Origin: Paraburkholderia sp. BL25I1N1
Lineage (GTDB): Bacteria; Pseudomonadota; Gammaproteobacteria; Burkholderiales; Burkholderiaceae
DNA: 64,000 nucleotides
Assembly: GCF_003002025.1 (NCBI RefSeq)
Contig: NZ_PVZB01000004.1
Coordinates: 124,001 to 188,000, forward strand
Reading direction: 5' to 3'
Below the pieces are notes generated by a model. That model was not told where the DNA came from and did not search any database. It was given only the letters and a program-made list of their open reading frames with translations. Below are positions 35,076 to 43,830 of the stretch, one piece after another. A program made the translations under genes and the position numbers. Each line of letters opens with the position of its first letter. Position 1 is the stretch's first letter.

Positions 35076-36218
35076 ATGGTTCTTAAGAATCTGATCAAGG
35101 CAAGGAAAGGACACGAGCAGGCGCTCTCGGACGACGCTCAACTCGTCAGCTCCGGTTTGCTGCCGGGCTTCGAGGCGTTGCCGACAGTGGTGCTGGTGCT
35201 CGAAAAGCGCACGCTGCGCGTCGCGTTTGCGAATCCGTCGGCGGAGTCGATGCTGGAGCTCTCGCGCCGGCAACTGACGCAAATGGCGTGGCCGGACATC
35301 TTCTCGAATGCCGACGAACTGGTCGCGACCATCTCCGCGATCGCCGCCCACCGCTTTCACGCGACGCATCTCGACGCCGTGCTCGAGCGGCCGGCCCACG
35401 AGCCGCTGCATGTGCATGCGATCGTCGGCTTCCTGGAAAGCGCGCAAGACTACGTGCTGCTCGAACTGTTCGAAAACGAGCGGCATTTACGCACCGACCG
35501 CGAGGAGCGCATCAACGACCTCACGGCGGTCAACAAGCAACTGATCCGCAACCTCGCGCATGAGATCAAGAATCCGCTCGGCGGCATTCGCGGCGCGGCG
35601 CAACTGCTGGAGTTCGAACTCGGCGAGCGTCAACGCGACGAGTTGCGCGAGTACACGCAGGTCATCATCAAGGAATCGGACCGGCTGCAAACGCTGGTCG
35701 ACCGGTTGCTCGAACCGCACCGTCATCCGCATATCGTCGGCGACGTGAATATTCACGAGGTGTGCGAGCGCGTGCGTCAGGTGATTCTCGCGGAGTTTCC
35801 GCGCGGCCTCACCATCGAGCGCGATTACGACGTGAGCGTGCCGGACCTGCGCGGCGACAAGGAGCAACTGATCCAGGCGCTGCTAAACATCGTGCGCAAC
35901 GCGGCTGAAGCGCTGCGCGAACGTATTTCGCAAGGCGATGCGCGAATCGAATTGCGCACCCGCATTGCCCGCAAGATTACGGTGTCGAAACGCTTATGTA
36001 AGCTGGCACTGGACTTGCATATCACTGACAACGGCCCAGGCATTCCCGAAGAAATCCGTGACCGCATTTTCTATCCGCTCGTGTCGGGGCGCGAGGACGG
36101 CAGCGGTCTTGGACTGACGCTCGCGCAGACCTTCGTGCAACAGCATGACGGTTTGATCGAAGTGGATAGCCGCCCGGGCCACACCGAGTTTCAGATTCTG
36201 CTGCCGCTCGACTGCTAA
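35076..36218 (+). CDS. ntrB: Nitrogen regulation sensor histidine kinase NtrB
   Basis: A soluble kinase of 380 residues. An N-terminal PAS domain (about 25-120) is followed by a HisKA domain with the phosphorylated histidine in NLAHEIKNPLGGIRG (His162) and an ATPase domain with the N box (QALLNIVRNAAEALRE), DNGPGIP and the GSGLGLTLAQ box. In enteric bacteria the orthologue GlnL/NtrB phosphorylates NtrC under nitrogen limitation and is controlled by PII. The gene follows glnA by 200 bases and precedes ntrC by 44 bases. No membrane segment is seen, as expected. Confidence 0.96.
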   Translation: MVLKNLIKARKGHEQALSDDAQLVSSGLLPGFEALPTVVLVLEKRTLRVAFANPSAESMLELSRRQLTQMAWPDIFSNADELVATISAIAAHRFHATHLDAVLERPAHEPLHVHAIVGFLESAQDYVLLELFENERHLRTDREERINDLTAVNKQLIRNLAHEIKNPLGGIRGAAQLLEFELGERQRDELREYTQVIIKESDRLQTLVDRLLEPHRHPHIVGDVNIHEVCERVRQVILAEFPRGLTIERDYDVSVPDLRGDKEQLIQALLNIVRNAAEALRERISQGDARIELRTRIARKITVSKRLCKLALDLHITDNGPGIPEEIRDRIFYPLVSGREDGSGLGLTLAQTFVQQHDGLIEVDSRPGHTEFQILLPLDC

Positions 36219-36262
36219 CACCATATGTACTCAAACGTACTCAAGACTTCTGACCGACCCAT

Positions 36263-37780
36263 ATGAAGCCGATCTGGATAGTAGACGACGATCAATCGAT
36301 TCGCTGGGTGCTCGAAAAAGCACTGGCCCGCGAAAACTTCGCGACTCGCAGCTTCGCGAACGTGCGCGAGGCGTCGGCCGCGCTCGAACATGAGAGTCCG
36401 CAAGTGCTGGTGTCCGACATCCGGATGCCTGGCGGCTCCGGCCTCGAATTGCTGCAAACCGTGCGCGACAAGGTGCCGGGCTTGCCTGTCATCATCATGA
36501 CGGCGTTCTCGGATCTGGATAGCGCCGTCGCCGCGTTCCAGGGCGGCGCGTTCGAATACCTCGCCAAGCCGTTCGACGTCGACAAGGCGGTCGAACTGAT
36601 CCGCCGTGCCGTCGACGAAAGCATGCGCGGCGAACAGACGTGGGATGAACGCGTTACCGAAGCACCGGAAATGCTCGGCCAGGCACCAGCGATGCAGGAT
36701 ATGTTCCGCGCCATCGGCCGCTTGTCCCATTCTGCGGCAACCGTGCTCATTACCGGCGAATCAGGCACCGGGAAGGAACTGGTCGCGCGTGCGTTGCACC
36801 GACATAGCCCACGCGCGAATGGTCCCTTCATTGCACTGAACACTGCCGCGATTCCAAAAGATCTGTTGGAATCCGAATTATTCGGCCACGAGCGCGGCGC
36901 CTTTACCGGCGCGCAGGCCATGCGCCAAGGCCGTTTCGAACAGGCCGAGAACGGCACATTGTTTCTCGATGAAATCGGCGATATGCCGTTCGATCTGCAA
37001 ACGCGTCTATTGCGGGTGTTGTCGGACGGGCAGTTTTATCGCGTGGGCGGCCACAATCCGTTGCGCGCCAATGTGCGCGTGATCGCGGCGACGCACCAGA
37101 ATCTCGAATCGCGCGTGCGTCAGGGCCTGTTCCGCGAGGACTTGTATCACCGCCTCAATGTGATCCGCTTGCGCTTGCCGGCTTTGCGCGAACGTAGCGA
37201 GGACATTCCGCTGCTCACACGGCACTTTCTGCAAAAGAGCGCGCGCGATCTCGGCGTCGAGCCCAAGCGCGTGTCCGAAGAGGCGCTGGCTTATCTCGCG
37301 TCGCTGCCGTTTCCCGGCAACGTGCGTCAATTGGAGAATCTCGCCAACTGGCTCACGGTGATGGCGCCGGCGCAGACCATCGAGATCAAGGACCTGCCGC
37401 CTGATCTCGGCCCCGCGCAAGCGGGCGTAAGCGATCTGACCGGCGGTGGCGGCGGGGCGATCGGCGCGGGTGATGCAACTCTCGCGGGCGGCGTGCCGGT
37501 CAACGGCGCAAGCGCGGCAACGCATCCGGCCGCGGCGGGCGGCATGCCGGTCGCGACTACCGTGAGCGCCTGGGAAGGCGGCTTACGCACCGAAGTCGCG
37601 CGAATGTTGCGCGAGAATGCCGCGGACGTCATGGACGAACTCGCGCGCCGTTTCGAAGCGGCGGTGATTCGCGAAGCGCTCGACTTCACGCGTGGCCGCA
37701 AGGTCGAAGCGGCGGAGCGTCTCGGCATTGGCCGCAATACGATTACGCGCAAGATTCAGGAACTCAATCTCGAGCCCTGA
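36263..37780 (+). CDS. ntrC: Nitrogen regulation response regulator NtrC
   Basis: A 505-residue sigma-54 activator: receiver domain (about 1-125, phosphorylated Asp52 in VSDIRMP), AAA+ domain (about 145-380; Walker A GESGTGKE, GAFTGA loop in ERGAFTGAQ, Walker B FLDEIG), a Gly/Ala-rich linker (about 390-435) and a C-terminal Fis-type helix-turn-helix (AAERLGIGRNTITRKIQEL). It activates glnA through the sites upstream of that gene and the rest of the nitrogen regulon. It lies directly downstream of ntrB. The linker is longer than in E. coli NtrC (469 residues). Confidence 0.97.
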   Translation: MKPIWIVDDDQSIRWVLEKALARENFATRSFANVREASAALEHESPQVLVSDIRMPGGSGLELLQTVRDKVPGLPVIIMTAFSDLDSAVAAFQGGAFEYLAKPFDVDKAVELIRRAVDESMRGEQTWDERVTEAPEMLGQAPAMQDMFRAIGRLSHSAATVLITGESGTGKELVARALHRHSPRANGPFIALNTAAIPKDLLESELFGHERGAFTGAQAMRQGRFEQAENGTLFLDEIGDMPFDLQTRLLRVLSDGQFYRVGGHNPLRANVRVIAATHQNLESRVRQGLFREDLYHRLNVIRLRLPALRERSEDIPLLTRHFLQKSARDLGVEPKRVSEEALAYLASLPFPGNVRQLENLANWLTVMAPAQTIEIKDLPPDLGPAQAGVSDLTGGGGGAIGAGDATLAGGVPVNGASAATHPAAAGGMPVATTVSAWEGGLRTEVARMLRENAADVMDELARRFEAAVIREALDFTRGRKVEAAERLGIGRNTITRKIQELNLEP

Positions 37781-37893
37781 GTGTCTGATTGCAGAGCGGG
37801 GCGGCGCGGGAGCCGCGCCGCTCATTCGCTTGTCGAACGAGTCACGCGCTCCCACAAGGCATAATCAACGCTGTTTTCATTCGACAGCCGACG

Positions 37894-39999
37894 ATGCCCG
37901 CACCTCGCTCTCTCACCGCTCCTTTCTCCTGGCCGCTTTCCCCCGATCCCTTCCTGTCGCTCGAAGCGCTCGACGACCCTGACGCACTCGCGTGGGTTGA
38001 ACAGCAGAACGCGCGCACGCGCGCCGCGTGGTGCAGCAGCGCGGAATTCGCCTCGCTCAGGCAGCGTCTTGCCGACGCCTATCTGCCGCGCGAACGTCCG
38101 GTGATTCCCGATCGCTGGAAAGAGTGGGCTTACGACCTGTGGCAGGACGAGCGCAATCCCAAGGGCATCTGGCGGCGTACGACGTGGGCGGCATGGCGTG
38201 GCGGCAAACCGGAGTGGCAGAACCTGCTCGACTTCGACGCGCTCGGCGCCGCTGAAGGCACGCCCTGGGTGTGCGCGGAACTGGATATCCTCTATCCCGA
38301 TGGCGACCGCGCGCTGATCACGCTGTCGCCGGGCGGCTCGGACGCGCTCGTGGTGCGCGAGTTCGACATCGACGCGCGGCGCTTCGTCGACGACGGTTTT
38401 GTGATCGCGAAGGCCGGCAAGCACACAGCGTCGTGGATCGACCGGGACACGCTTTACATCGGCTGGGATAACGGCCGCAAGAGCCTGACGCGCTCCGGTT
38501 ATCCGCGCGAAGTGCGGCGCTGGACGCGCGGCACGGCGCTCGCCGACGCGCCCGTGGTCTTCAAGGGCGCGTTCGGTGATATCGGCGTGGAAGCGCACTA
38601 CGATCCGGTCGAACAGCGGCATACGGTGGTGAGTAGCGTCGACTTCTTCGATTCGCACACGTACTACCTCGATGGCGCCCACGGGGCCGCCGACGCATGG
38701 CGTCGCTACGAGGTGCCGTCGCATGTCGCGGTGAGCGGCTGGCAAGGTTGGCTGTTGCTCGAGCCGCGGCTCGATTGGGATTGCAACGGCGTGCACTATC
38801 CGGGCGGCGCGTTGTTGGCGATCCGCGAAGATGCGTTCCTGCGCGGCGAGCGCGACGTACTGCCGCTATTCACGCCGACACCGCAAACGTCGGCCTGCGA
38901 GTGGACGCATACGCTCAACCACCTGATCGTGTCGTATCTGGAAGATGTGCGGAACAAGACCTTGCTATTGACGCCGTCGCAAACCGACAACCAGGCGTGG
39001 CATTGGCAGCAACGCGTCTTCCCAACGCGCGACGACGCGCAAGCCGACGTGTCGCCCGTCGAGCCGACGCTCGACGACGAGGTGTTCGTCGACACCGACG
39101 ATTATCTTCAGCCGCCTGCTTACTGGCTCGCCGACCTCGCGCGCGACGATCTGAGCGAATGGGAATTGCTCGACCGCTGGCCGACGCAATTCGACGCCAC
39201 GCAGTTCGCCGTCACGCGCGGTCACGCTGTTTCCGCGGACGGCACGCGCGTGCCGTACACCGTTGTCGGCCCGCGCGATGCGCAACAGCACGCGCGCCCG
39301 TGCCTGCTCAACGGCTACGGCGGCTTTGCGATTCCGTTGCTGCCGAGCTATCTCACCGGGCAAGGTATCGGCTGGCTGGCACGCGGCGGCGTGTACGTGG
39401 TCGCGCATATTCGCGGCGGCGGCGAGTTCGGCACGCGCTGGCATACGGCTGCGCAAGGCGAGCATCGCCAGCGTGCGTTCGACGATTTCATCGCGGTGGC
39501 CGAGGCGTTGATCGACACGGGCGTGACGAGTGCCGCGCAACTCGGCATTCAGGGTGGCAGCAACGGCGGCCTGCTGGTGGCGGCGTGCATGGTGCAGCGC
39601 CCCGAGCTGTTCGGCGCCGTGGTGTGCGAGGTACCCTTGCTCGACATGCGCCGCTACCATCTGCTGCATGCGGGGGCGTCATGGATCGACGAATATGGCG
39701 ACCCCGACGAGCCCGACGAAGCAGGCATGCTGGCCGCTTACTCGCCGTATCACCGTGTGGCGGCGAACGTCGCGTATCCGCCTGTGCTGTTCACCACATC
39801 GACGGCCGACGACCGTGTGCATCCCGGTCATGCGCGCAAGATGGCCGCGCATATGCAGGCGTTGGGCGCGCAGCACGTGTGGTATCGGGAGAATACCGAG
39901 GGCGGGCACGGCGGCTCCGATGAACTGGAGCAGGCCGAGCACGATGCGATGGTGTTCGAATTCCTGTGGCGTACGTTGAACCCGTCGACGCAGGCCTGA
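37894..39999 (+). CDS. Prolyl oligopeptidase family serine peptidase (S9A)
   Basis: The protein has 701 residues. The N-terminal two thirds form a seven-bladed propeller; the C-terminal alpha/beta-hydrolase domain has the nucleophile in GGSNGGL (Ser556), the segment HIRGGGEFG and the catalytic His in a GGHGGSD motif near the end. Such enzymes cleave after proline in short peptides; no signal peptide is seen, so it is probably cytoplasmic. The ATG at 37894 is preferred over an earlier frame start because the domain begins PFSWPLSPDPFLSLE soon after. It is convergent with the exonuclease gene; only 15 bases separate them. Confidence 0.93.
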   Translation: MPAPRSLTAPFSWPLSPDPFLSLEALDDPDALAWVEQQNARTRAAWCSSAEFASLRQRLADAYLPRERPVIPDRWKEWAYDLWQDERNPKGIWRRTTWAAWRGGKPEWQNLLDFDALGAAEGTPWVCAELDILYPDGDRALITLSPGGSDALVVREFDIDARRFVDDGFVIAKAGKHTASWIDRDTLYIGWDNGRKSLTRSGYPREVRRWTRGTALADAPVVFKGAFGDIGVEAHYDPVEQRHTVVSSVDFFDSHTYYLDGAHGAADAWRRYEVPSHVAVSGWQGWLLLEPRLDWDCNGVHYPGGALLAIREDAFLRGERDVLPLFTPTPQTSACEWTHTLNHLIVSYLEDVRNKTLLLTPSQTDNQAWHWQQRVFPTRDDAQADVSPVEPTLDDEVFVDTDDYLQPPAYWLADLARDDLSEWELLDRWPTQFDATQFAVTRGHAVSADGTRVPYTVVGPRDAQQHARPCLLNGYGGFAIPLLPSYLTGQGIGWLARGGVYVVAHIRGGGEFGTRWHTAAQGEHRQRAFDDFIAVAEALIDTGVTSAAQLGIQGGSNGGLLVAACMVQRPELFGAVVCEVPLLDMRRYHLLHAGASWIDEYGDPDEPDEAGMLAAYSPYHRVAANVAYPPVLFTTSTADDRVHPGHARKMAAHMQALGAQHVWYRENTEGGHGGSDELEQAEHDAMVFEFLWRTLNPSTQA

Positions 40000-40014
40000 C
40001 GCTGTGAGGAAAGA

Positions 40015-40791
40015 TCAGCCGAGCTGCGCGACGACCGGCGCGTGGTCCGACGGCTGATCCCACTTGCGCGGCACCTTGTCGATGTCGCACGACGAACACA
40101 CGTCGGCCAGCGCCTTCGACAGCAGGATGTGGTCGATGCGCAGCCCCGCGTTGCGGCGGAACGCCATCATCCGGTAGTCCCACCACGAGTAGAGCTTCTC
40201 CGGCTGCTCGAACTGGCGGAATGCGTCGAGAAGACCGAGTTCGATGAGCCGCACGAACGCGGCGCGTTCTTCGGGCGACACCAGGTTCTGGCCTTCCCAC
40301 GCTTTCGGGTCGTGCACGTCGCGATCTTCCGGCGCGATGTTGTAGTCGCCGAGCAGCGCGAGCTTCGGATGCAGTGCCATCTCACTCGCGATCCAGTCGT
40401 GCAGCGCAGCAAGCCAGCGCAGTTTGTACGCGAACTTGTCGGTGCCCGGCGCCTGGCCGTTGGGAAAATACGCGGAGATAATGCGCACGCCTTCGATGGT
40501 CGCGGCAATCACACGTTGCTGCGGATCTTCAAAGCCCGGAATATTCCGCACGATGCTAGCTTCGTCGACCGTCAGGCCGCCGCGCACCAGAATGCCGACG
40601 CCGTTATAGGTCTTCTGGCCGGCGAACCAGCTGCGGTAGCCCTTCTCTTCGAGTTCGGCGCGCGGGAATTTTTCGTCGGGCAGCTTCAGTTCCTGAAGGC
40701 ACAGCACGTCGGTGCCGCTGGTTTCGAGCCAGTCGATCACATGCTGCTGGCGGACTTTGAGGGAGTTGACGTTCCAGGTGGCGATTTTCAT
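40015..40791 (-). CDS. xth: Exodeoxyribonuclease III
   Basis: The 258-residue enzyme is a class II AP endonuclease of the ExoIII family, which cuts DNA 5' to abasic sites and has 3' exonuclease activity in base excision repair. Motifs visible: MKIATWNVNSLKVR at the N terminus, LCLQELKLPDEKF with the metal-binding Glu, GDYNIAPEDRDV with catalytic Asp and Asn, and the C-terminal SDHAPV block with the catalytic His. AAAGAGAA precedes the ATG at 40791. It shares its control region with the small gene at 40962. Confidence 0.95.
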   Translation of the reverse strand: MKIATWNVNSLKVRQQHVIDWLETSGTDVLCLQELKLPDEKFPRAELEEKGYRSWFAGQKTYNGVGILVRGGLTVDEASIVRNIPGFEDPQQRVIAATIEGVRIISAYFPNGQAPGTDKFAYKLRWLAALHDWIASEMALHPKLALLGDYNIAPEDRDVHDPKAWEGQNLVSPEERAAFVRLIELGLLDAFRQFEQPEKLYSWWDYRMMAFRRNAGLRIDHILLSKALADVCSSCDIDKVPRKWDQPSDHAPVVAQLG

Positions 40792-40961
40792 GACATTCTC
40801 TTTTTCTTGCGTAATTCCGATAGTTCCGCATCTTATCGCGCGAACGAGGCGGCAGTGAAAATGGTCCTGTCGCGGCATCGAAAATAAAAGCGCGAGGCGC
40901 TCATGCCGCGGCGTATAGTGAGACGACTCACACTCGCGCTTTTGCGCATCGGGGAGGCATC

Positions 40962-41249
40962 ATGGCCGAACTTTACCCAGCTCTTTATAAGGACTTCGAA
41001 GTGCACCCGCTGGTGTTTTCGCGAGCATTCGACAAGTTCGACGGACACAAGCGCCACTCCGAAGGCTATGACGTCGCGGTGCGCGTCTGCCGGCCGGGCG
41101 CGATCAGCGGTTCGAAGGCGAGCCGCGTATTTCGTCTCGTGCTGCCGCTCACGTTCTCCGATTTCGGCGTGGCTAAACGCAGCGCGAGCCAGTACGGCGC
41201 GGACATCATCGACGGCAAGGTGGAAGGCGCGACGGTCCAGGATCTGTGA
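40962..41249 (+). CDS. Conserved-looking hypothetical protein (95 aa)
   Basis: I do not recognise this family. The ATG follows GGGGAGGC, an excellent ribosome site. The product is soluble, of ordinary composition, with a basic/aromatic N-terminal half (YKDFEVHPLVFSRAFDKFDG) and repeated hydrophobic strands (RVFRLVLPLTFSDFGV). No cysteine-based motif or helix-turn-helix is seen apart from one cysteine (VRVCRPGA). It lies between exonuclease III (divergent) and the initiator tRNA (same strand). Confidence 0.75.
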   Translation: MAELYPALYKDFEVHPLVFSRAFDKFDGHKRHSEGYDVAVRVCRPGAISGSKASRVFRLVLPLTFSDFGVAKRSASQYGADIIDGKVEGATVQDL

Positions 41250-41296
41250 GCCGCGTGTGCGTCATTTCACGAGCATGAAATAATTCGCGCGATTGT

Positions 41297-41325
41297 TTGA
41301 CGTCTTGCGAACATCTCTATACAAT
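41297..41325 (+). promoter_or_regulatory. Promoter of the initiator tRNA gene
   Basis: TTGACG (41297-41302), a 17-base spacer and TACAAT (41320-41325) form an almost consensus sigma-70 promoter. Transcription would start near 41332, about seven bases before the mature tRNA. Confidence 0.88.
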
Positions 41326-41338
41326 CCGTTTTCTCTGA

Positions 41339-41415
<77 letters not shown>

Positions 41416-41425
41416 AGCATTGTTG

Positions 41426-41458
41426 AAAGCCCGCTGGCGCAAGCCATGCGGGCTTTTT
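41426..41458 (+). terminator. Terminator of the initiator tRNA gene
   Basis: AAAGCCCGC (41426-41434) pairs with GCGGGCTTT (41448-41456), followed by TT. It begins 11 bases after the tRNA. Confidence 0.9.
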
Positions 41459-41512
41459 AACTTGTGCGGCGTGCGCGTGCGCATGCGTTGAAGCACGCGC
41501 GCCCATCCACCT

Positions 41513-42211
41513 TCACTCCGCATCAATCGCCCATTCCACCGCCGCTTGCGCATGCAACGCAGTCGTATCGAACACGGGCAACGCAGAATCTTCCGCCTTG
41601 ATCAGCAACGTGATCTCGGTACAGCCGAGAATCACCGCCTGCGCGCCACGCGCCGCCAGCGCTTCGATCACACGCAGATACACCGCGCGCGAAGCGTCGT
41701 TCACTTTGCCGTGGCATAGCTCGTCGTAAATGATGCGATGCACGTCCGCGCGTTCGGCTTCGTCGGGAATCACGGTCTCGAGGCCGTAGCGCTCGCGCAG
41801 CCGCCCCGTGTAGAAAGTTTGCTCCATCGTATAGCGCGTGCCCAGCAAGCCTACCCGCTCGACGCCTGCCGCGCGCAGCGCGCTGCCGGTCGGATCGGCG
41901 ATATGCAGGAAGGGCACGTCGATCGCCGCTTCGATCGATTCATACACGCGATGCATCGTATTGGTCGCCAGCATCACCAGATCGGCGCCGCCGCGTTCGA
42001 GCTGGCGCGCGGCGTCGGCCATCTGCTGGCCGAGCGCGGTCCAGTCGCCCGCGCGCTGGTTCGCTTCGATCGGCGCGAAGTCGACGGTGAGCATCAGGCT
42101 GCGGGCGTTGTGGTGGCCGCCCAGGCGCGCTTTGGCGTGGCGGTTGAGGAGCTTGTAATACTCGGTGGACGATTCCCAACTCATCCCGCCGATCACGCCG
42201 ATCGTTTTCAT
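41513..42211 (-). CDS. Aspartate/glutamate racemase family protein
   Basis: A 232-residue enzyme of the Asp/Glu racemase superfamily. IGVIGGMSWESSTEYY starts the protein and LGCTEI holds the second catalytic Cys. The first catalytic position reads ATNTMH; the usual Cys is replaced by Thr there, as in E. coli YgeA-type enzymes that use a Thr/Cys pair and show L-amino-acid-directed racemase activity. Racemisation of aspartate or glutamate is thus likely, but substrate preference needs assay. The ATG at 42211 is chosen because the domain starts there; the longer frame from 42400 lacks support. Confidence 0.9.
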   Translation of the reverse strand: MKTIGVIGGMSWESSTEYYKLLNRHAKARLGGHHNARSLMLTVDFAPIEANQRAGDWTALGQQMADAARQLERGGADLVMLATNTMHRVYESIEAAIDVPFLHIADPTGSALRAAGVERVGLLGTRYTMEQTFYTGRLRERYGLETVIPDEAERADVHRIIYDELCHGKVNDASRAVYLRVIEALAARGAQAVILGCTEITLLIKAEDSALPVFDTTALHAQAAVEWAIDAE

Positions 42212-42427
42212 ATGACTGCTCCGTAAGTGGATGACGGCGCGGCATCGACCGTCTGTCCGGCGAGTATAGGCGGGCGGCGCCATGCACTGCCGGTACGGAT
42301 CGTGCGCCGCTCGCCGGTACGCCCAGACAAAAACCTCGAACGAAAACGTCGAACGAAATCGCCGCCACGCGCTTTCTGACGCCGATAGAATCGTAATCAA
42401 TCAGGACGGGATCAAAGGGAGCGATAG

Positions 42428-43720
42428 ATGGATCTGATCATCCGCCGCGCGATGCTGCCGCCGGGCGCCGCGCCGCAACATAAAGAGCCGGTTGACATCG
42501 GCATTGAAGCGGGCCGTATCGTTGCGGTCGAACCGAATCTGGCCGCTACCGCGCGAGAAGAAATCGACGCCGCGGGCTCGCTCGTCACACCGCCGTTCGT
42601 CGATCCGCATTTTCATATGGACGCAACGCTCTCGTACGGCCTGCCGCGCGTGAACGCGTCGGGCACGCTGCTCGAAGGCATCGCGTTGTGGGGCGAACTG
42701 AAGCCGGATTTGACGCAGGAGGCGTTGATCGAGCGCGCGCTGCAGTATTGCGACTGGGCCGTCGCGCGCGGATTGCTGGCCATCCGCAGCCATGTGGATG
42801 TGTGCGACCCGCGCCTGCTCGCGGTCGAGGCGCTGGTCGAAGTGAAACGCCGAGTCGCGCCGTATCTCGACCTGCAACTGGTGGCCTTTCCGCAAGACGG
42901 CGTGCTGCGCAGCCCGGGCGCTTTCGAGAACCTCAAGCGCTCGATCGCGATGGGTGTGGACGTGGTCGGCGGCATCCCGCATTTCGAGCGCACCATGGCA
43001 GACGGCGCGCAGTCCGTGCGCCTCTTGTGCGAGTACGCGGCGGAGCAGGGCTTGCGCGTCGACATGCATTGCGATGAATCGGACGATCCGATGTCGCGGC
43101 ACATCGAGACGCTCGCGGCCGAAACGCACCGGCTCGGTTTGCACGGGCGCGTCACCGGTTCGCATCTGACCTCGATGCATTCCATGGACAACTACTATGT
43201 CAGCAAGCTGCTGCCGCTGATGCGCGAGTCGGGCGTCGCGGCAATCGCGAATCCGCTGATCAACATCACGCTGCAAGGCCGCAGCGACACGTATCCGAAA
43301 CGGCGCGGCATGACGCGCGTACCGGAGATGATGGCGGCCGGCATCAACGTCGCATTCGGCCACGATTGCGTGATGGACCCCTGGTATAGCCTCGGTTCGG
43401 GCGACATGCTCGAAGTCGCGCACATGGGCTTGCATGTGGCGCAGATGACGGACGTCGACGGTATGCGCGCCTGTTTCGACGCGGTGACGGTGAACGCCGC
43501 GCGCATTCTCGGTCTGGAAGACTACGGTATCGCGCCGGGATGCGCGGCCAATCTGGTGCTGCTCGACGCGCGCGATCCGGTGGAAGCAATCCGCTTGCGC
43601 GCCGCGCGCCTCGCGGTGGTGAGCCGCGGCAAGGTGGTGAGCCGCGCGCCGGCTGCGCGCGCGGCGCTGTCGCTCGAAGGCCGGCCCGCGCAAGTGGATT
43701 TCAAACTGCATCGCGGCTGA
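42428..43720 (+). CDS. codA: Cytosine deaminase
   Basis: The 430-residue amidohydrolase matches E. coli CodA (427 residues) along its length: HFHMDATL (metal site), DMHCDESDD, TGSHLTSMHS, ANPLINITLQGRSDTYPKRRG and FGHDCVMDPW. The enzyme converts cytosine to uracil, using a metal bound by histidines and aspartate. One active-site position differs: CodA has HDD in this last motif while this protein has HDC. The Asp-to-Cys change is next to the metal-binding Asp and could shift substrate specificity. AAGGGAG precedes the ATG. No codB permease gene is adjacent. Confidence 0.9.
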   Translation: MDLIIRRAMLPPGAAPQHKEPVDIGIEAGRIVAVEPNLAATAREEIDAAGSLVTPPFVDPHFHMDATLSYGLPRVNASGTLLEGIALWGELKPDLTQEALIERALQYCDWAVARGLLAIRSHVDVCDPRLLAVEALVEVKRRVAPYLDLQLVAFPQDGVLRSPGAFENLKRSIAMGVDVVGGIPHFERTMADGAQSVRLLCEYAAEQGLRVDMHCDESDDPMSRHIETLAAETHRLGLHGRVTGSHLTSMHSMDNYYVSKLLPLMRESGVAAIANPLINITLQGRSDTYPKRRGMTRVPEMMAAGINVAFGHDCVMDPWYSLGSGDMLEVAHMGLHVAQMTDVDGMRACFDAVTVNAARILGLEDYGIAPGCAANLVLLDARDPVEAIRLRAARLAVVSRGKVVSRAPAARAALSLEGRPAQVDFKLHRG

Positions 43721-43757
43721 TCGCAGCGAGGCTCGGAGCTTCGCGCGAAACAAAAAA

Positions 43758-43787
43758 ACCGGTGCCTGCATAACGCAGGTCACCGGT
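43758..43787. terminator. Bidirectional terminator between codA and the M3 peptidase
   Basis: ACCGGTGCCTGC (43758-43769) pairs with GCAGGTCACCGGT (43775-43787) around ATAAC, with a one-base bulge. An A run lies on the left and CTTTT on the right, so it works for both converging genes. Confidence 0.88.
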
Positions 43788-43830
43788 CTTTTATCGGCGC
43801 ATGCAGAGCGCCGACGCTTGCATCAACCGA

